NCBI GenBank assembly: GCA_000827495.1
Contig: KN817521.1
Coordinates: 930,001 to 994,000 of the forward strand
Direction of reading: 5' to 3'
From: Hypholoma sublateritium FD-334 SS-4
Taxonomy: Eukaryota > Basidiomycota > Agaricomycetes > Agaricales > Strophariaceae
DNA length: 64,000 nucleotides
Part shown: positions 1-12,891 of the stretch, piece by piece
How positions within the stretch are numbered: the first letter of the stretch is position 1
Layout: the number at the start of each line of letters is the position of its first letter
Position numbers and translations under genes: made by a program
The notes under the pieces: model-generated
Database searches by the model: none
What the model was told of the DNA's origin: nothing
The model's input: only the letters and a program-made list of their open reading frames with translations

Positions 1-544
1 CCCTGGCTGCTCCTCGTCCTATCATGAGTTCAGTGAACTCTCTTCTCCACCCATCGTTACCGCCTAAACCAACTTCTCCATCCAAACTCGCATCTTCGTC
101 GCAAGAACCTGTCAAACTTGACACAGCACCTGCAGCGACATCTGCCGGAGCCGCTTCCGCACCGGTCTCTGCAACTGCCTCTACGGCAGCGCCGTTCTCC
201 ACTCTTGTTGCACTGCCCATCGATCCCGAAATTATCAAATGCGAAGATGTAAGTCACAAGATAGTATACGTGTGCAGTTTCTGATGCGTACGATCCAGAA
301 CAAGCAACGATGGTCATGGCTGGCGCTTCGTGCGGCCCGCGATCAGCACCTTCAACATTTCGGGAAAATAGGAACTGGCGATATTGAAGCCTTAGCACAA
401 GAAATTGAGAAAGAGGAGAGGAGTCTGAAATGTGAAGATAACCCGAATGGACTGGCTACCGAGGAGCATGTAACTGGAAGTCCGCCGATGGGAACAGAAA
501 ACTCATCCGTATCAATTCCCAAAGATGTGGAAATGGATACATGA
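1..544 (+). CDS. Unidentified protein, C-terminal part (5' cut by window edge)
   Basis: The reading frame is open from the window start and ends at TGA 542-544. A likely 50-nt intron at 249-298 (gtaagt...ccag) joins IIKCED to NKQRWSW in frame; an earlier acceptor at 277 would also keep frame but gives an intron of only 29 nt. The visible part starts with a Ser/Ala/Pro/Thr-rich low-complexity stretch containing [11 protein letters not shown] short helical, charged segment follows ([22 protein letters not shown]), then an acidic tail with EIEKEERS. I do not recognise the family. A similar HPSLPP motif occurs in the Wbp11 protein at 11-13 kb, but such Pro-rich motifs are common and do not imply a relation. 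The next gene is on the same strand about 200 bp downstream. Confidence 0.6.
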
Positions 545-749
545 GGGCGAAGGGGTCCGGTGCATAGAGTATATCGTTCGTTTTAATCATAATTTGCGGG
601 TGTTATTATTCCGTGGACGGCCAGATGATCGGACGATAATAACAAGTGGAAATGATTAAATTGATCCGATCTTCCTCAGACAAACTATACACTAGTTATA
701 ACGCGCCGACCACCAATCTCTATACTTTTTACTTCACTTCTTTCGCGTT

Positions 750-2237
<1,488 letters not shown>

Positions 2238-3103
2238 TACAAGAAGAAAACTTCGAAGATATCAATAATGCACGATTTAAGGGTGGAGTACCTTTTTTCT
2301 TTAGATTTCATAATACTGTCTCTCTTGTCAACATTATCTCAATTCTGATTTGTTTCCACATGCCGGTGATGGTGTAAAATGTCTGAAGCAGTGTGTGAGT
2401 CGCTTACTTCCTTGTACAGTTTAAATGATTCAACATCACCAATGTAACGGCAGAGATTCTAATGTTGTGCGATGAACGAGATCATGTGAACTTTGTAGCA
2501 ACATATACAAAGCTATCTGGAAACTACTTCACTTGAAAGCCACAGTCATGTTTTTCTTTGGAATATGTACCTCTTTCCCTGTCCCGGATAAACTAATAAG
2601 CTGATAATATTGAGTTATTTAGACCCACGACGATGCCTAGGAGAAGGACATTGCTATATTCTTGGCTCGTGTATAAAATCCACCTCCGATGACCTATTAC
2701 GTTGCCTCGTTTCGGAAACGCAGCGTATCAATCTCCACTGTAACGTCTTGGATAAATTTGTAGTCATCCTTCTAACCCAAACGGTGTTTCATTTCACAGG
2801 GCACAGGCTTTCTCGACCGTGTTCGAGAGGAAGCGAAGCACCACACTCTCTGGGAATTCCCATGTTGTTGCAAGAGAATACATCGAACTCCAAATCAGTT
2901 TATCCATCAGGTTCATCATGGGACTCAACCGTCGTGGATTTTTGGAGAGCTGACATCTGTACCCAGAAAAGTGCCTACTCGAGTCGAGTGGGAGATACGA
3001 GCGGGCCTGCTTTCCGGAACCTAAGTATATAAAAGCCGAAGTGGCGTTTGTTTTCAAGATTTCAAGAAGCCCCTTGGAAACCCTTTGAAAGCCCTCGTTC
3101 ACT
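2238..3103 (+). other. Intergenic region upstream of the MFS transporter
   Basis: No gene recognised. The longest open frame, 2610-3032 plus strand, is overlapped by an equally long minus-strand frame, has no family signature and is AT-poor by chance. The last 80 bases hold the TATA box of the transporter gene. Confidence 0.5.
3026..3034 (+). promoter_or_regulatory. TATA box of the MFS transporter gene
   Basis: TATATAAAA lies 70 bp before the ATG at 3104, a normal distance for a short fungal 5' leader. It is the best TATA match in this intergenic region. Confidence 0.55.
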
Positions 3104-5662
3104 ATGCCTTTTGGGATTCTTGGTGTGTCTAGTATATTTTTCGGATATGTCCTTCACTCAAATCCGATATACTGCCCTTTTAAGAGGACAAATACCTGCA
3201 GAATGTCCCTGGAACAGCCCTCCTGTCCGACTTGGGCGTCGTTCATGGTCACGAGGTACATCTTAGTGACAACGCATGCATTCCCACTCATCGATTTTGA
3301 TACAATTTAAAAGGTCGCAATAAGTGATGCTATTTGCTTGAAGAGAGGGACTGGCAGATTCAGCCATATTGTACTCATTCCACAACCATCGGATGATCCC
3401 AATGACCCGTTTGTCTTTTCTGACCCTTGAACAAATTTTGTCTCATTGCACAATCTGTAGACTAAATTGGCCAAGATGGAAGAAGGAAGCCTGTTTTTGG
3501 ACTTTGTGAGTTCTCAAGCCTTATCAATGAACCATTATTGGCCATTTATACGAGAGTCAGAGCATTTGCTGCTACTCTCGACGGTGCGCTGTCGCCCATG
3601 GTTGGCCCAGGATATGTGTTACTTTCGAATCAGTTCGGTGTGAGCGTTGATGAAGTTGCGTCATCATTTGGGGCTATCCTACTTGGTTTAGGATGTTTCA
3701 TGTAACAGCTTGTGCCCCTACGCCGACCTTCAAACTGCTGAACTACGGCTGGTTTTCTAGGCTCTTCCAAAATACCTTGGCCACGAAGTATGGGCACCGT
3801 ATTGTTTACCTTGCATCCGTGACGCTTGTGAGCCAGGATACTGTAAATTTTACGAAAATAATAGAGCTGGCTAACATACGTGGACTCGGCATAGATGTTC
3901 GTCTCGTGCATCTGGTCTGCGGTCAGTCCGAATATTCCTTCCATAAAGGCATCTCGGGTGTTCCAAGGATTCGGGATGTCTGCATTACAAAGGTAATTTA
4001 AATTCGCAAGTAAGTCACTTGTGACCAGCTTATAGTCGATAGTCTTGTCGCGTCAACCATCGAGCAAATTTACTGGTAATTTAACGATCTGGCGCACAAC
4101 TTGGCTTTCCTATTAAATGCTCATCTACAGCGTCCACGAAAGAGGAAGTCGTTCGGTCATTTGGAGCTTCTGTATCATGGCTGGCATTACATTGTGCGTA
4201 ACTTATCTTTATTAAGATATAGTTTCAATGGCTGATTTCCAATGCTTTACCTTCACCGCCGTCAGAGGACCTCTCCTCTACAGCTACGTCATTCAAAATT
4301 TGTCATGGCAAATGGGATTCTGGTTCGTTACCATCCCCTTGGGACTTTCAATATTCCTTGTTTTTTTTCTCGTGCCGGAGGTTCGTGAACTACTTCGCCA
4401 TTTAATATCCTATGACAAGCCTAATGATGCCTAGACCACGTACACCAGGATCACCGCTACGAGTACAACCGGGAAGAGCGCCGATAAGCAAAGCATAGAG
4501 GACTCCAAATCAGCGACGTCAGAGAACGTAGTATCTCAGTCTAAAAGCTACCTGTCCCAATTGAAGATCTACAGCGGCACATACACAGACGTCAGCATTT
4601 TCAAACTATTCTTTCGGCCATTCCCTTTTCTTCTTTCCCCGGTGGTATGTATGTTCCTGTCCCCTTTGCCGCCTAACCCAATTTGACTGAAATACCTCGC
4701 AGACTTGGTTTTTATTTGCTACACATGGAATGCAAACAGTTTGGCTGAGTAAATGGTTGCAAACTCGCATTCTATTTGTCCTTATGCAACATGAAGGTCT
4801 TATGCCACTCTGCTCGTCAACAATCTTCACCATTGAATACAATTTCAATGCAACACAAATTGTAAGCACACTTAGTATGTACACCGCATTATCAGTGCTT
4901 ACTCTTCCATAATTACAGGGATTGACCAATCTTGGTGGCATTGTCGGGATTGTTCTTGCAACAGCCATCACCGGTCCATTGACGGATTGGGGAACAGTCT
5001 GGCTTTCGAAGCGCAATAAAGGCATATACGAGCCAGAATTCCGTATTATTTTCATGTTAAGTATGCTGGTCGGGGTTTTCGGCTACATTGGATGGGCAGG
5101 TGAGGAAGAACATGAGCCCGTGCTCGAAGTTTTGCATGAGTTACGATCAAGTTCGATAATAATTTATCTTCCAGTCGGAACCACACAGCAAATGCCCTGG
5201 ATCGGAGCCGTTTCCTGCATTGCGTAAGTCTCGTATAATCTTCGACCTATCTGAAGTATTACTAAAAAAAAACCTTCAATAATACAGCATGGCAAACTTC
5301 AGTATAGTTGTCTCTGGATCAGCGGCGGTCACATATCTCTTGGACACGCACAAAGAGAACGCTCTTCACATCCTGGCCTTAAGCAACTTTGGAAAGAATA
5401 TGGTTCTATACGGATTCACATTCTTCGCAAACGGGATGATTGAAAGCAGGGGGGTCAGGGTTTCACTTCTGATCCTTGGATCATGCCAGGCTGCTTGTTG
5501 GTTGGCCTCGGTACCAATGTATATATTCGGTAAACGTGTCAGATCTTTTGTAAGCCCTTTCCTCGCTAAAATGCCCCTTTTATTTTGTTAATAATCTATC
5601 TTACTATGTAGATTTCCCGTCATCCCGAAATCTTCGTCATTGTGGGAGAGGCGAAGAATTAA
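3104..5662 (+). CDS. MFS transporter (HOL-like general substrate transporter)
   Basis: Major facilitator superfamily membrane transporter of the fungal HOL/'MFS general substrate' type, probably in the plasma membrane; the substrate cannot be read from sequence. More than a dozen short introns must be removed, and all junctions keep frame. The start is MPFGILEDKYLQNVPGTALL, then GVVHGHE, IPQPSDDPNDPLNWPRWKK before the first membrane segment, VSCIWSAVSPN, RVFQGFGMSALQSLVAS, and the loop IEQIYCVHERGSRSVIW typical of the family. The second half has NFNATQIGLTNLGGIVG, TTQQMPWIG and NFGKNMVLYGFTFFANG. It ends ISRHPEIFVIVGEAKN then TAA. The length (about 520-530 residues) and 12-segment pattern look complete, so despite scattered short ORFs this is not a pseudogene. 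The stop is 25 bp from the convergent DUF4246 stop. Confidence 0.88.
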
Positions 5663-5687
5663 ATGCATATACGCGTAGATTGCCATG

Positions 5688-7663
5688 TCAGGGTTCTGGG
5701 CCATTCCATATATCAAACGGTATGCAAAAATGATAACTATTGTTTGCATGTGTAAAGCAGTCAGTTTCATCTATTAAGCGTTTCCGGTACAATTCAGCTT
5801 CCTCTGCTGTCATAAGACCATTGACGTCCTGCATTATCACTTCCACCACCTCAAAGGGCAATTTAGAATCAAGATTGTCATCAACAGCCTTGTGTATCCA
5901 CTCCTTTTGCTGAGGCGCTACAAGAGAAGTAGATATGATAGGCTTGATGTCTGGATCAACCAAGAAAAATCTGACGATCTTGAGATGTCCTTCTTTCAAA
6001 GGATCAGCGAGCTGGAAAGGAGTCTGGCGATGTTGATAAATGTTGGGGAATACGAGATTAAGACCGGACCGTATTGGCACAGTTCCAATGTATTGGTGAG
6101 ATGAATCTCCATCACGGAATCCCCAAGTTCGCAATGTAGCACCCGTATCTCCCGCAGAGAATCCACGAGGGAAGGTGACGGCCATCCGGAATTGCAAATT
6201 GGTGTCTGTAATATTTTCCTTTGTGAAATTGGAGGTTACTACACGTGTTTATCCCAGATCATTGGATTGACGTACCGAGGACAAAAAATGGAATCCACAT
6301 GCCACTATCCTTTCAGCCCCCATACCTTCTACATGCCACGGAGAGCCTATGAACTGTGGACCGCCTGGAGTGAGGTCAATTTTTGATACATTGACGATGA
6401 CTTGGATGGTTCTATTGCGTAATGAAACAATATGCCGCCGCTTTTCCAACCCCCCACGGTATCCTTGCCCTGGTACGTCCGGTAGAGTTATTGGGCGGGT
6501 CAAAGTCCACTGACGCATTTCGCTTTCGTAGTTGGTCCATCCTTCCTCGTCATCTGAAAAGTCGGGAGGTTCAGGTTCGTCCCACACAGTGTACCGACAA
6601 CATCCGGATATCCTTGGAACAAGAGGATTGTTCCTATGCAGATCAGTCAACGTATGCTCGAACAGAGGAACGAATGATTCCAGCAACGTCTCCATATGGC
6701 GATATAAGTCTCGATGAATTCCCGGATCCAGGTTATTGATGTAGGACATAAATTTGACCGCAAGAGGCTTTTTGAATTTCTCTTCGGATACAACAACATC
6801 CGCAGGAAGCAATGCGAAAAGCTTAGAAGTAGCGTACGTGACATCTGGAGATGTTGGAGGTGGTATAGGTTGATACACCCTACCATTCAAGCGATCATGG
6901 GGCACTAGAGTGCGATTATAGACCAGAGGGCAAAGTCTGTGATCTATGATTTCGGTGGTGGCCCCTTCGGTCCGAGTTTCGGTTCGATTTGAGAGTCCGT
7001 CCAAGAGAGCAATCAAAGCATTTGTTGTAATAGGTTCAATCGTAGCCTCGGACTCCCAGATACGTTCGAAGCAGGACACCTGGCTGTAGTGAGAGAATTC
7101 AGAGGCAGGTAAATGATCATAGCCCAAATTTAAGCGACTATAATTGCTTACTGGGGACCATCCCTAAGAGCATTATATCCTTCTAGCTCATCTAGAACAT
7201 AATTTATCTTCCGCAATTCAATTTGAAAAGATAATTGGGGCGGGACGGTATAGCTCACTTGTTCCGGAGAAAGTTTGATGTCATGTTCAGCAGAGGGAGT
7301 TATTACGTTGAATGTTTGCTTGAGGGCATCCTCTCTCCATTTAAGTCTGGTATGTTCATCTTTGTAGATTTTCCACCATTCTGATGAACGTCGAATTTGC
7401 CATGAGAATTGCATCATTGCCAATTCGGTGAGCTGCATTGAAGGCGAAATAACATTTCATTTTGAATCCCCCAAATAATACCAGTGATACTTGCTGTTCT
7501 TGGGCAATCTGTCACGATAACCGGCTTTGTTACGACTTTTAACAAGGATAGTTTCAGCTCATAACCTACCTCCAATTCCCCCCAGGTAATGAATACCAAA
7601 CAGAAAAGGATGTCTGTATCCCCTGTACCGATCCGACTCGGAGGGTCGGATAGAATCAGGCAT
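5688..7663 (-). CDS. DUF4246 family protein (possible Fe(II)/2-oxoglutarate-type fold)
   Basis: Conserved fungal family of unknown function. The N-terminus MPDSIRPSESDRYRGYR is in exon 7570-7663. A 14-nt exon (7495-7508) and then an exon from 7432 give DCPRTLTELAMMQFSW, followed by EWWKIYKDE and VLDELEGYNALRDG. An intron at 7084-7149 leads to HQVSCFERIWES. The core has KFMSYINNLDPGIHRDLYRH, then RTIQVIVNVSKIDLTPGGP, GSPWHVEGMGAERIVACG, and after an intron (6219-6275) ENITDTNLQFRMAVTF. The C-terminus has FPNIYQHRQTPFQL, GHLKIVRFFLVDPD and LMTAEEAELYRKRL. The His-x-Glu of WHVEG, the later His and the Arg of KIVRFFLVDP resemble a 2-oxoglutarate dioxygenase site; that is my inference. The intron 7433-7494 uses a GC donor. 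Convergent with the MFS gene. Confidence 0.85.
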
Positions 7664-7969
7664 ATCAATAGACTTGAGCCTAAGAAAGCAAGCGATCAAA
7701 CGAGTAGTTGCAGGCCTGTATGTGAGTTTATGGGCTAGATGTGACGCCGTTGAACGTTAATTGTAAAGTTGTTGAAAAAGGTGAGTCCCGGGGTGAGTCG
7801 AACTAGAATGTCATACTTAGATTAGATAATCTCAGGTGATTGATCCGATCCACGCCAGATCCATGGCCAGTTCTTGCTCGCTGATACCCAACTAATACCA
7901 CGTTCGCAGACACTCGGGTCATAACCACATTGCATTGTTTCTGTAATCAAGAATAAAGTAGAGGACATC
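7664..7969. other. Divergent intergenic region (DUF4246 / Pin1)
   Basis: About 300 bp between the starts of two divergent genes, so it should hold both promoters. No clear TATA or repeat seen. Confidence 0.4.
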
Positions 7970-8568
7970 ATGGTATGTTACCCGCGTTGCATTTGACTTA
8001 CGCTGATGAATGCTGCATCAAGTCACAGTGGGAAGTTCGAATGTCCAATTCCAAGGGACTCCCTTATTTCTTCAATAAAGACACCAAGGAATCATTCTGG
8101 GATGCACCCTCTGAGCTTTCCGAGGAACAAGTCAAATCCCTTCCAGGCGCGGATTATTTGACCGGAGCTGGAAAAGCACATGCTGGACAAGTACGGGCCA
8201 GTCACCTCCTTGTCAAGCATCAAGGCAGCCGCCGCCCCGCTAGCTGGAAAGAGGTTAGTCGCTAGAATGTGAAGGCATAGGGTTATACTCAAACACATCA
8301 GGAAAATATTACTCGTACCAAAGAGGAAGCCATCGCAATTCTGCGAGAATATCAAGCGCAGATCAGTGGTTCCTCAAAGAAGTTCGCAGAACTCGCCACT
8401 GTACACTCCGATTGCTCTTCGCATACAAATGGAGGGGACCTAGGATGGTTTGGTCGCGGTCAGATGCAGAAGCCTTTTGAAGACGCTGCTTATGGCTTAG
8501 AGGTTGGAAAGATTAGTGATGTCATTTCATCGGACAGCGGGGTGCATCTTGTGCTGCGCACTGGCTGA
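7970..8568 (+). CDS. ESS1: Peptidyl-prolyl cis-trans isomerase, Pin1/Ess1 type
   Basis: Nuclear parvulin that isomerises phospho-Ser/Thr-Pro bonds; in yeast it acts on the RNA polymerase II C-terminal domain. An N-terminal WW domain (WEVRMSNSKGLPYFFNKDT ... SFWDAP) is followed by the rotamase domain. The latter has RASHLLVKHQGSRRPASW with the phosphate-binding Arg pair, FAELATVHSDCSSHTNGGDL with the active-site Cys, GWFGRGQMQKPFEDAAY, and the C-terminal SDSGVHLVLRTG. One intron (gttagt...atcag, near 8249-8301) lies between WKE and ENITRTKEEA. The start is ambiguous: ATG 7970 followed at once by an intron (gtatgt, ending at 8022 or 8028), or ATG 7975 read straight through with an unusual 16-residue extension. 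I prefer the spliced form because it gives the usual short N-terminus before the WW domain. Complete and intact. Confidence 0.9.
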
Positions 8569-9491
8569 GTCTTGTATTCTGGAAAGGAAATTATTTAACA
8601 TCTATGCAAGTGACTTGTATCATTCTAGTGATGTGCGGCAGGGATTTTTGAAAGGGATTACTGGGAACTTGTTGCATGTAACCGAGTACCTTCAATGTGT
8701 AACATATTCAGTAGGAATTGCATTGGCCACCCGCGTTTAAATTGGACTCCCTTGTGCCCGTGATCCACACATCTGAAGGTGCGGATAGAAAACAGCATAT
8801 GGACTGGGGGCAATCGAGTGGTAAATACTTTCCAGTATGTCATACAGAAAACGATCGTCACGAAACAAGTTACGGTCAGCTGCTTACCTGCACTGTCCAG
8901 TACTATCAACCAGAGTAAGTAGATCCCGCATTGAAGTGCTCGCTCACAGCCATTATATACAGGTTAATCGTAATCTGTAATCACGCTATTTAAATACGCC
9001 ATCTAGATTTTTTCTAAAAAACCCCCCTAGCCAACCCCTATATCAGGCCTCACTGTAGCACCTCGCAAGAATGACAGTGTGAATGGAAAAAGTAAAGTAA
9101 GCGGCACGAAAATGAGGATGAAACATAACCGACATCGCTTCCACGAGATATCCCCCGCGCAGGCAACGCGCAGGATCCATGCATCCGATTTATTTTTAGA
9201 TCCTGGAGTCGCGTAAATGACATGCTCTATTTTTAAAAGAGCGGGGGTAAATTATTTAAATGACAAGATCGGGTACATTGGGGAATACATAATGTCGATT
9301 GAAATCGGGGATTGGATATACATAACTAAACGCAAACTAAATGGTAGCATTGAGAATCGAATAAATATGAGAAGGTTTACAACGCGCCTGGAAGTATCTG
9401 AAGAAGTACACGAGGCGGGCAACTTTACAATCAGTGATACAGAGAACAGGGAAAAAGCAGCAATATAGTAGGATGACAAGAAATAAACGCA
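8569..9491. other. Intergenic region between convergent Pin1 and F-box genes
   Basis: No supported gene. Several frames of 60-93 codons overlap each other on both strands and have no signature. Presumably two 3' UTRs plus spacer; an AT-rich stretch runs from about 9190 to 9470. Confidence 0.4.
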
Positions 9492-10854
9492 CTATTCATG
9501 ATTACGCCAATCGGCATCAACAAGGAGAATCTGCCTCCTATCAAGACGTCGTCTCCATTCGCGCATTTCGCCTTGGACGCCTGCTTCTTGCGCCATGCTC
9601 GATACTCCTTTTCGCAACCACCGTACGTCTCGTATACGAAGGACAGAGAGATGGGGAAGGAAGCGGAAAACTCTCTCGAGCTCGCGCCAGAATTCATTTG
9701 CCGGTCGGGGTATAGAGAGGATGCGGAGGTTATGATTTGCTGTCAGGCCGAGCGACGGAAGTGGGGTTTCAAGGGATAGATGATTGAGAATCGGACAGCA
9801 CATTAGGAGGTTGTTGGGAGAAGGATGCAGTCTTGTCGGCCAAGATTTGGGCGTAAACAGAAGCAGTGAAGAGAGGGTAGCACCATGAGTGGTTATGAGT
9901 TGTAGGGACATAGATGATGGGATGTCCTCATAGGGTGTGATTGTCAGTTTCTTGATACTTGGGAGGGGGGATTGTATTAGAGCGAACATTAGAGGTGAAG
10001 AACACATAGAAAGAAGTGATAATGTGTGGAGTTTAGGTAAATTCAACGGGGCAAAAGTTGAAGTCGAAAACATGTCGAAAGTCATCGATCCAAAACCAAA
10101 TTCGAGTTCGGTTGGGTCCAATCCCTGACCAATAACAACCACAACTTCGAGGTTTGGGCTGCGTCGGAGCAGCTCAACGAAAGGATCCTCCTTGAGGTCA
10201 GGAGTTGAGCGAGGAACATAACTAAGACCTGAGATAGACCGTAGATTCACGGATCCTTCGCGCTGTGCCAGGGAATCAAGAGCCCTACGACTCAACACGA
10301 ACGAAGGATTGATGCTAAGTGATGCCAAAGACGGTGTGAGCCGGAAGAGTTGGGTAAGGAGCGAATCCATGAAAACAGCTTGCGGTTGTCCTTCAAATGT
10401 CATTTCAGAGAAATCCAGCTTCTGGATCCATCGTCCTGGTGTAGAATATGGTATACGCCTGAGAGAATCCCATTTCTGGTCCGCTAAATGGAGCTGGTCG
10501 TAAAACTTGTTGAGGGTAGATATATCTGATATCTGGATAGAGCTATAAATCAAAGGAAGTCCAATTTCCTAGGACCCAGTGAGAGTAGTTTAGAGTAGAG
10601 TGAAGTGGAGGGCAATCTTGGGTTTGACATACCTGGAATGACTTGCAAACTTTGACGAAGGACCATGGCCATTTGGACAATCCCGGCTCGCTATCCTTGA
10701 TACTCGCAAATGCAAATGTAACAATTTCTGTCCATAGTTCACAGGGAAGAGATTTTAAGGGTTTCCGATGGGGCAGTAAAGGTAGAAGTAGAAGTCGTCC
10801 AGAAGCCTTCGCATAAGGTCGAGGAAGCAGAATAACTGTGTCTGAACGACTCAT
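9492..10854 (-). CDS. F-box / leucine-rich-repeat-like protein
   Basis: Probable substrate adaptor of an SCF ubiquitin ligase, of the large family expanded in mushrooms. Exon 1 carries an F-box-like motif LKSLPCELWTEIVTFAF and ends VCKSFQ. A 64-nt intron (10569-10632) joins this to EIGLPLIYSSIQIS, matching the usual 'VC+.W..I..PLLY.SI' junction of these proteins. The rest has leucine-rich, degenerate LRR character: LTQLFRLTPSLASLSI, SPNLEVVVVIG, LPKLHTLSL, LPSIKKLTI, CPILNHLSLETPLPSL, LPHLSVLRIRDVRWL. The chosen start gives MSRSDTVILLPRP; an in-frame extension upstream to about 10950 exists but looks non-coding. The target is unknown. Confidence 0.75.
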
Positions 10855-11178
10855 AAGACAAGCAGTAATGCGATAGGGTGAGCTTATACAGCCTGTGATA
10901 TGGCAGCTAGTGAGTTGTATAAATGGGCGGTTCCCGTACCGGAAAATCAATGCGTGCAGTTAGAGCATGGTAGTTGGTGAAAGATAGCCTTCAGGCCGCG
11001 ACTCGGCGTAAAGTCGCCAAATCGGCCCGGGCAGAGCGGCATTACACCTAAGCCCGCTGGTCATACTTCTGTCAAACCTTGATCAAACCTCCGTAGATGC
11101 TCAAGGTGTACGCACGAATGTTCCTCAATAAAAAATAATACTCGTATGCATACAAAAACACTGAAAGTTACGAAGAAA
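10855..11178. other. Short intergenic region
   Basis: Promoter side of the F-box gene and 3' side of the Wbp11 gene. No motif I would call. Confidence 0.35.
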
Positions 11179-12891
11179 TTATTTGGGTCCTAGAATATCG
11201 CCCATCTCCTCCATATATTTATCATAGTCGCTCTTTGGCACAGGCTCCTTGGTTGTTTTCGTCGGAACAGGGCCGAATTGGTTCTTTAAGGCACTGACAA
11301 GATCTGGACGAGCGGGCCCGGCCTCCGCTTGCTCTTCGCCTTCAACGAGTGCTGGGGAGTTAAGTATCGGAGCGGCGTCTATCTTAGAAGGGCCAGGGGC
11401 CGCCGCCTTTTTGCGTTTGATTACTGATGGTACAAAAGCTGTCGCCTCTTTCTTGAAGTCGCGTAATTGAGGCGCAGAGAACACTGTTGCCGCCGCCAAT
11501 TCCGCTGCTGTGGTAGGTTTGGGCGGTAATGAGGGGTTTGTGGGTAATGCGACGCCTTTTACAGAAGGGTTGGGAGGTAGTGATGGATGAGCGGGCGCAA
11601 GCTGGGTGGCACGATACGCCTGGAATGTCTGGTGGGGTATGGACGACAGCGGGTCTTGCATAGCGGATGTACTTTGATGTTTGGGTAGAAATTTTGGTGG
11701 AGGGGGAGGGAATGCATTAGGTGGGAAAGGAGGAAAAGGCGCGTTTGGAAATGAGGGGAAGCCGGGAGGTGGTGGCGGCAATTGATTATTCCAGCCTGGC
11801 GGCGGTGGTGGTGGAGGGTAATTCATCGTGATCCCAGTTGGCGGAAGGCCCATGGGCGGAGGGGGAGGAGGGGGGATAAAAGAATCAGAAAGAGAATTGG
11901 AAGGAAAGCCAGGCGGTGGTGGTGGTGGTGGTGGTGGTAATCCAGGGAAGCCTGCGGGTAGAGGAGGCATCGGTGGTTGTTGCAATAGATCTGACCAAGA
12001 TGGCGTTAGATGTCCGTGAAATAAAACTGATTTAAATTGATTACATGTACCTTCTTTTCCAGGAGGAGGGTCTTCGGGCATGGGGATATCGTCATCGCTG
12101 GTAACTTCCTCCGTACCTGGGGGCAAACCTGGGGGTAACGGAATGTCATCATCATCTACGAGAAATACGATCAGCCACTCATATCCATGCGATGTTATAT
12201 AGTATACCTTCGTCCATTTCGGCGTCACTGTCGACTTCATCCGGCCTGAGCGCTGTAACGAACGAGGTCAACGACGGGTCGTCGTTTACAAAGCATGATC
12301 ACTTACGCCTTTCAGCGTACTGCATGCCTGGGGGAGCGACACCAAATGGGTTCATAACAGGATCATAGTAGATACTGCGTTCTGGATGTCGAGGAAGGCC
12401 ATGCTTGTTGAACAAGTTACGCTTCCTCACAGTCGGGAGTTCAGGCTCAGGTTCGCCATCTTTTCGCCGTCTGTAAACCAGCCTCCGTTGCTCAGGATGT
12501 TCTTCAACATATTCTGCCTTTTTTCGGTTGATCTTTTCCAATTCGACTTTCAGTTCGGCGAGTTTGGCAGGATCTGAACGGCTTTCTTCAAGTTCTTTTA
12601 TCCCAAGTTCGAGGTCTGAAAATAAAGATGAGATGGATATATAGTCTTAAATAGTCATGTTACCTGTAGTATCCTTTTTTACGAGGGAAAAATCGCGTGC
12701 TTTCGACCTCTCGGTCTTGTTCTACTGCAAGGATCGCCATTAGGGGGGAACAACAAGGAGCACTATATTACATGCCTTTTTGAGTTCTTTTTTGCGTTGA
12801 GCCTTGCCTAGAATATGATAAGTATGGTGTGGCACATTTCACGAACTCACTTACGATAAGCATCTGCTGGGTTGAGAGTCTTTTTGCCCAT
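11179..12891 (-). CDS. WBP11: WW-domain-binding protein 11 (Wbp11/SNP70) splicing factor
   Basis: Nuclear pre-mRNA splicing factor that binds WW-domain proteins through Pro-rich stretches. Start MGKKTLNPADAYRKAQRKKE is the family hallmark. It continues LKK / NKTERSKARDFSLVKKDT, DLELGIKELEES, YVEEHPEQRR, VRKRNLFNKHGLPRHPERSI and YDPVMNPFGVAPPGMQY. An acidic segment (DEVDSDAEMDE...DDDIPLPPG, DDDIPMPEDPPPG) precedes about 120 residues of polyproline blocks of the PPPPPGFP type. The C-terminus has TAFVPSVIKRKK and ends SDYDKYMEEMGDILGPK, which matches the animal C-terminus in pattern. The intron at 12722-12775 must use a GC donor (aag|gcatg), because no GT donor preserves NKTERSKARD. Other introns are 11991-12050 and near 12191-12240. 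Divergent with the RNF10-like gene. Confidence 0.88.

Noticed and set aside
2610..3032. 140-codon plus-strand frame before the MFS gene
   Set aside because: Overlapped by a similar minus-strand frame, mixed composition without domains, and runs into the TATA region of the MFS gene.
3104..5662. MFS gene as a pseudogene, because ORFs are short and scattered
   Set aside because: Careful splicing with gt...ag introns gives a continuous protein from MPFGIL to the final TAA with all family motifs.
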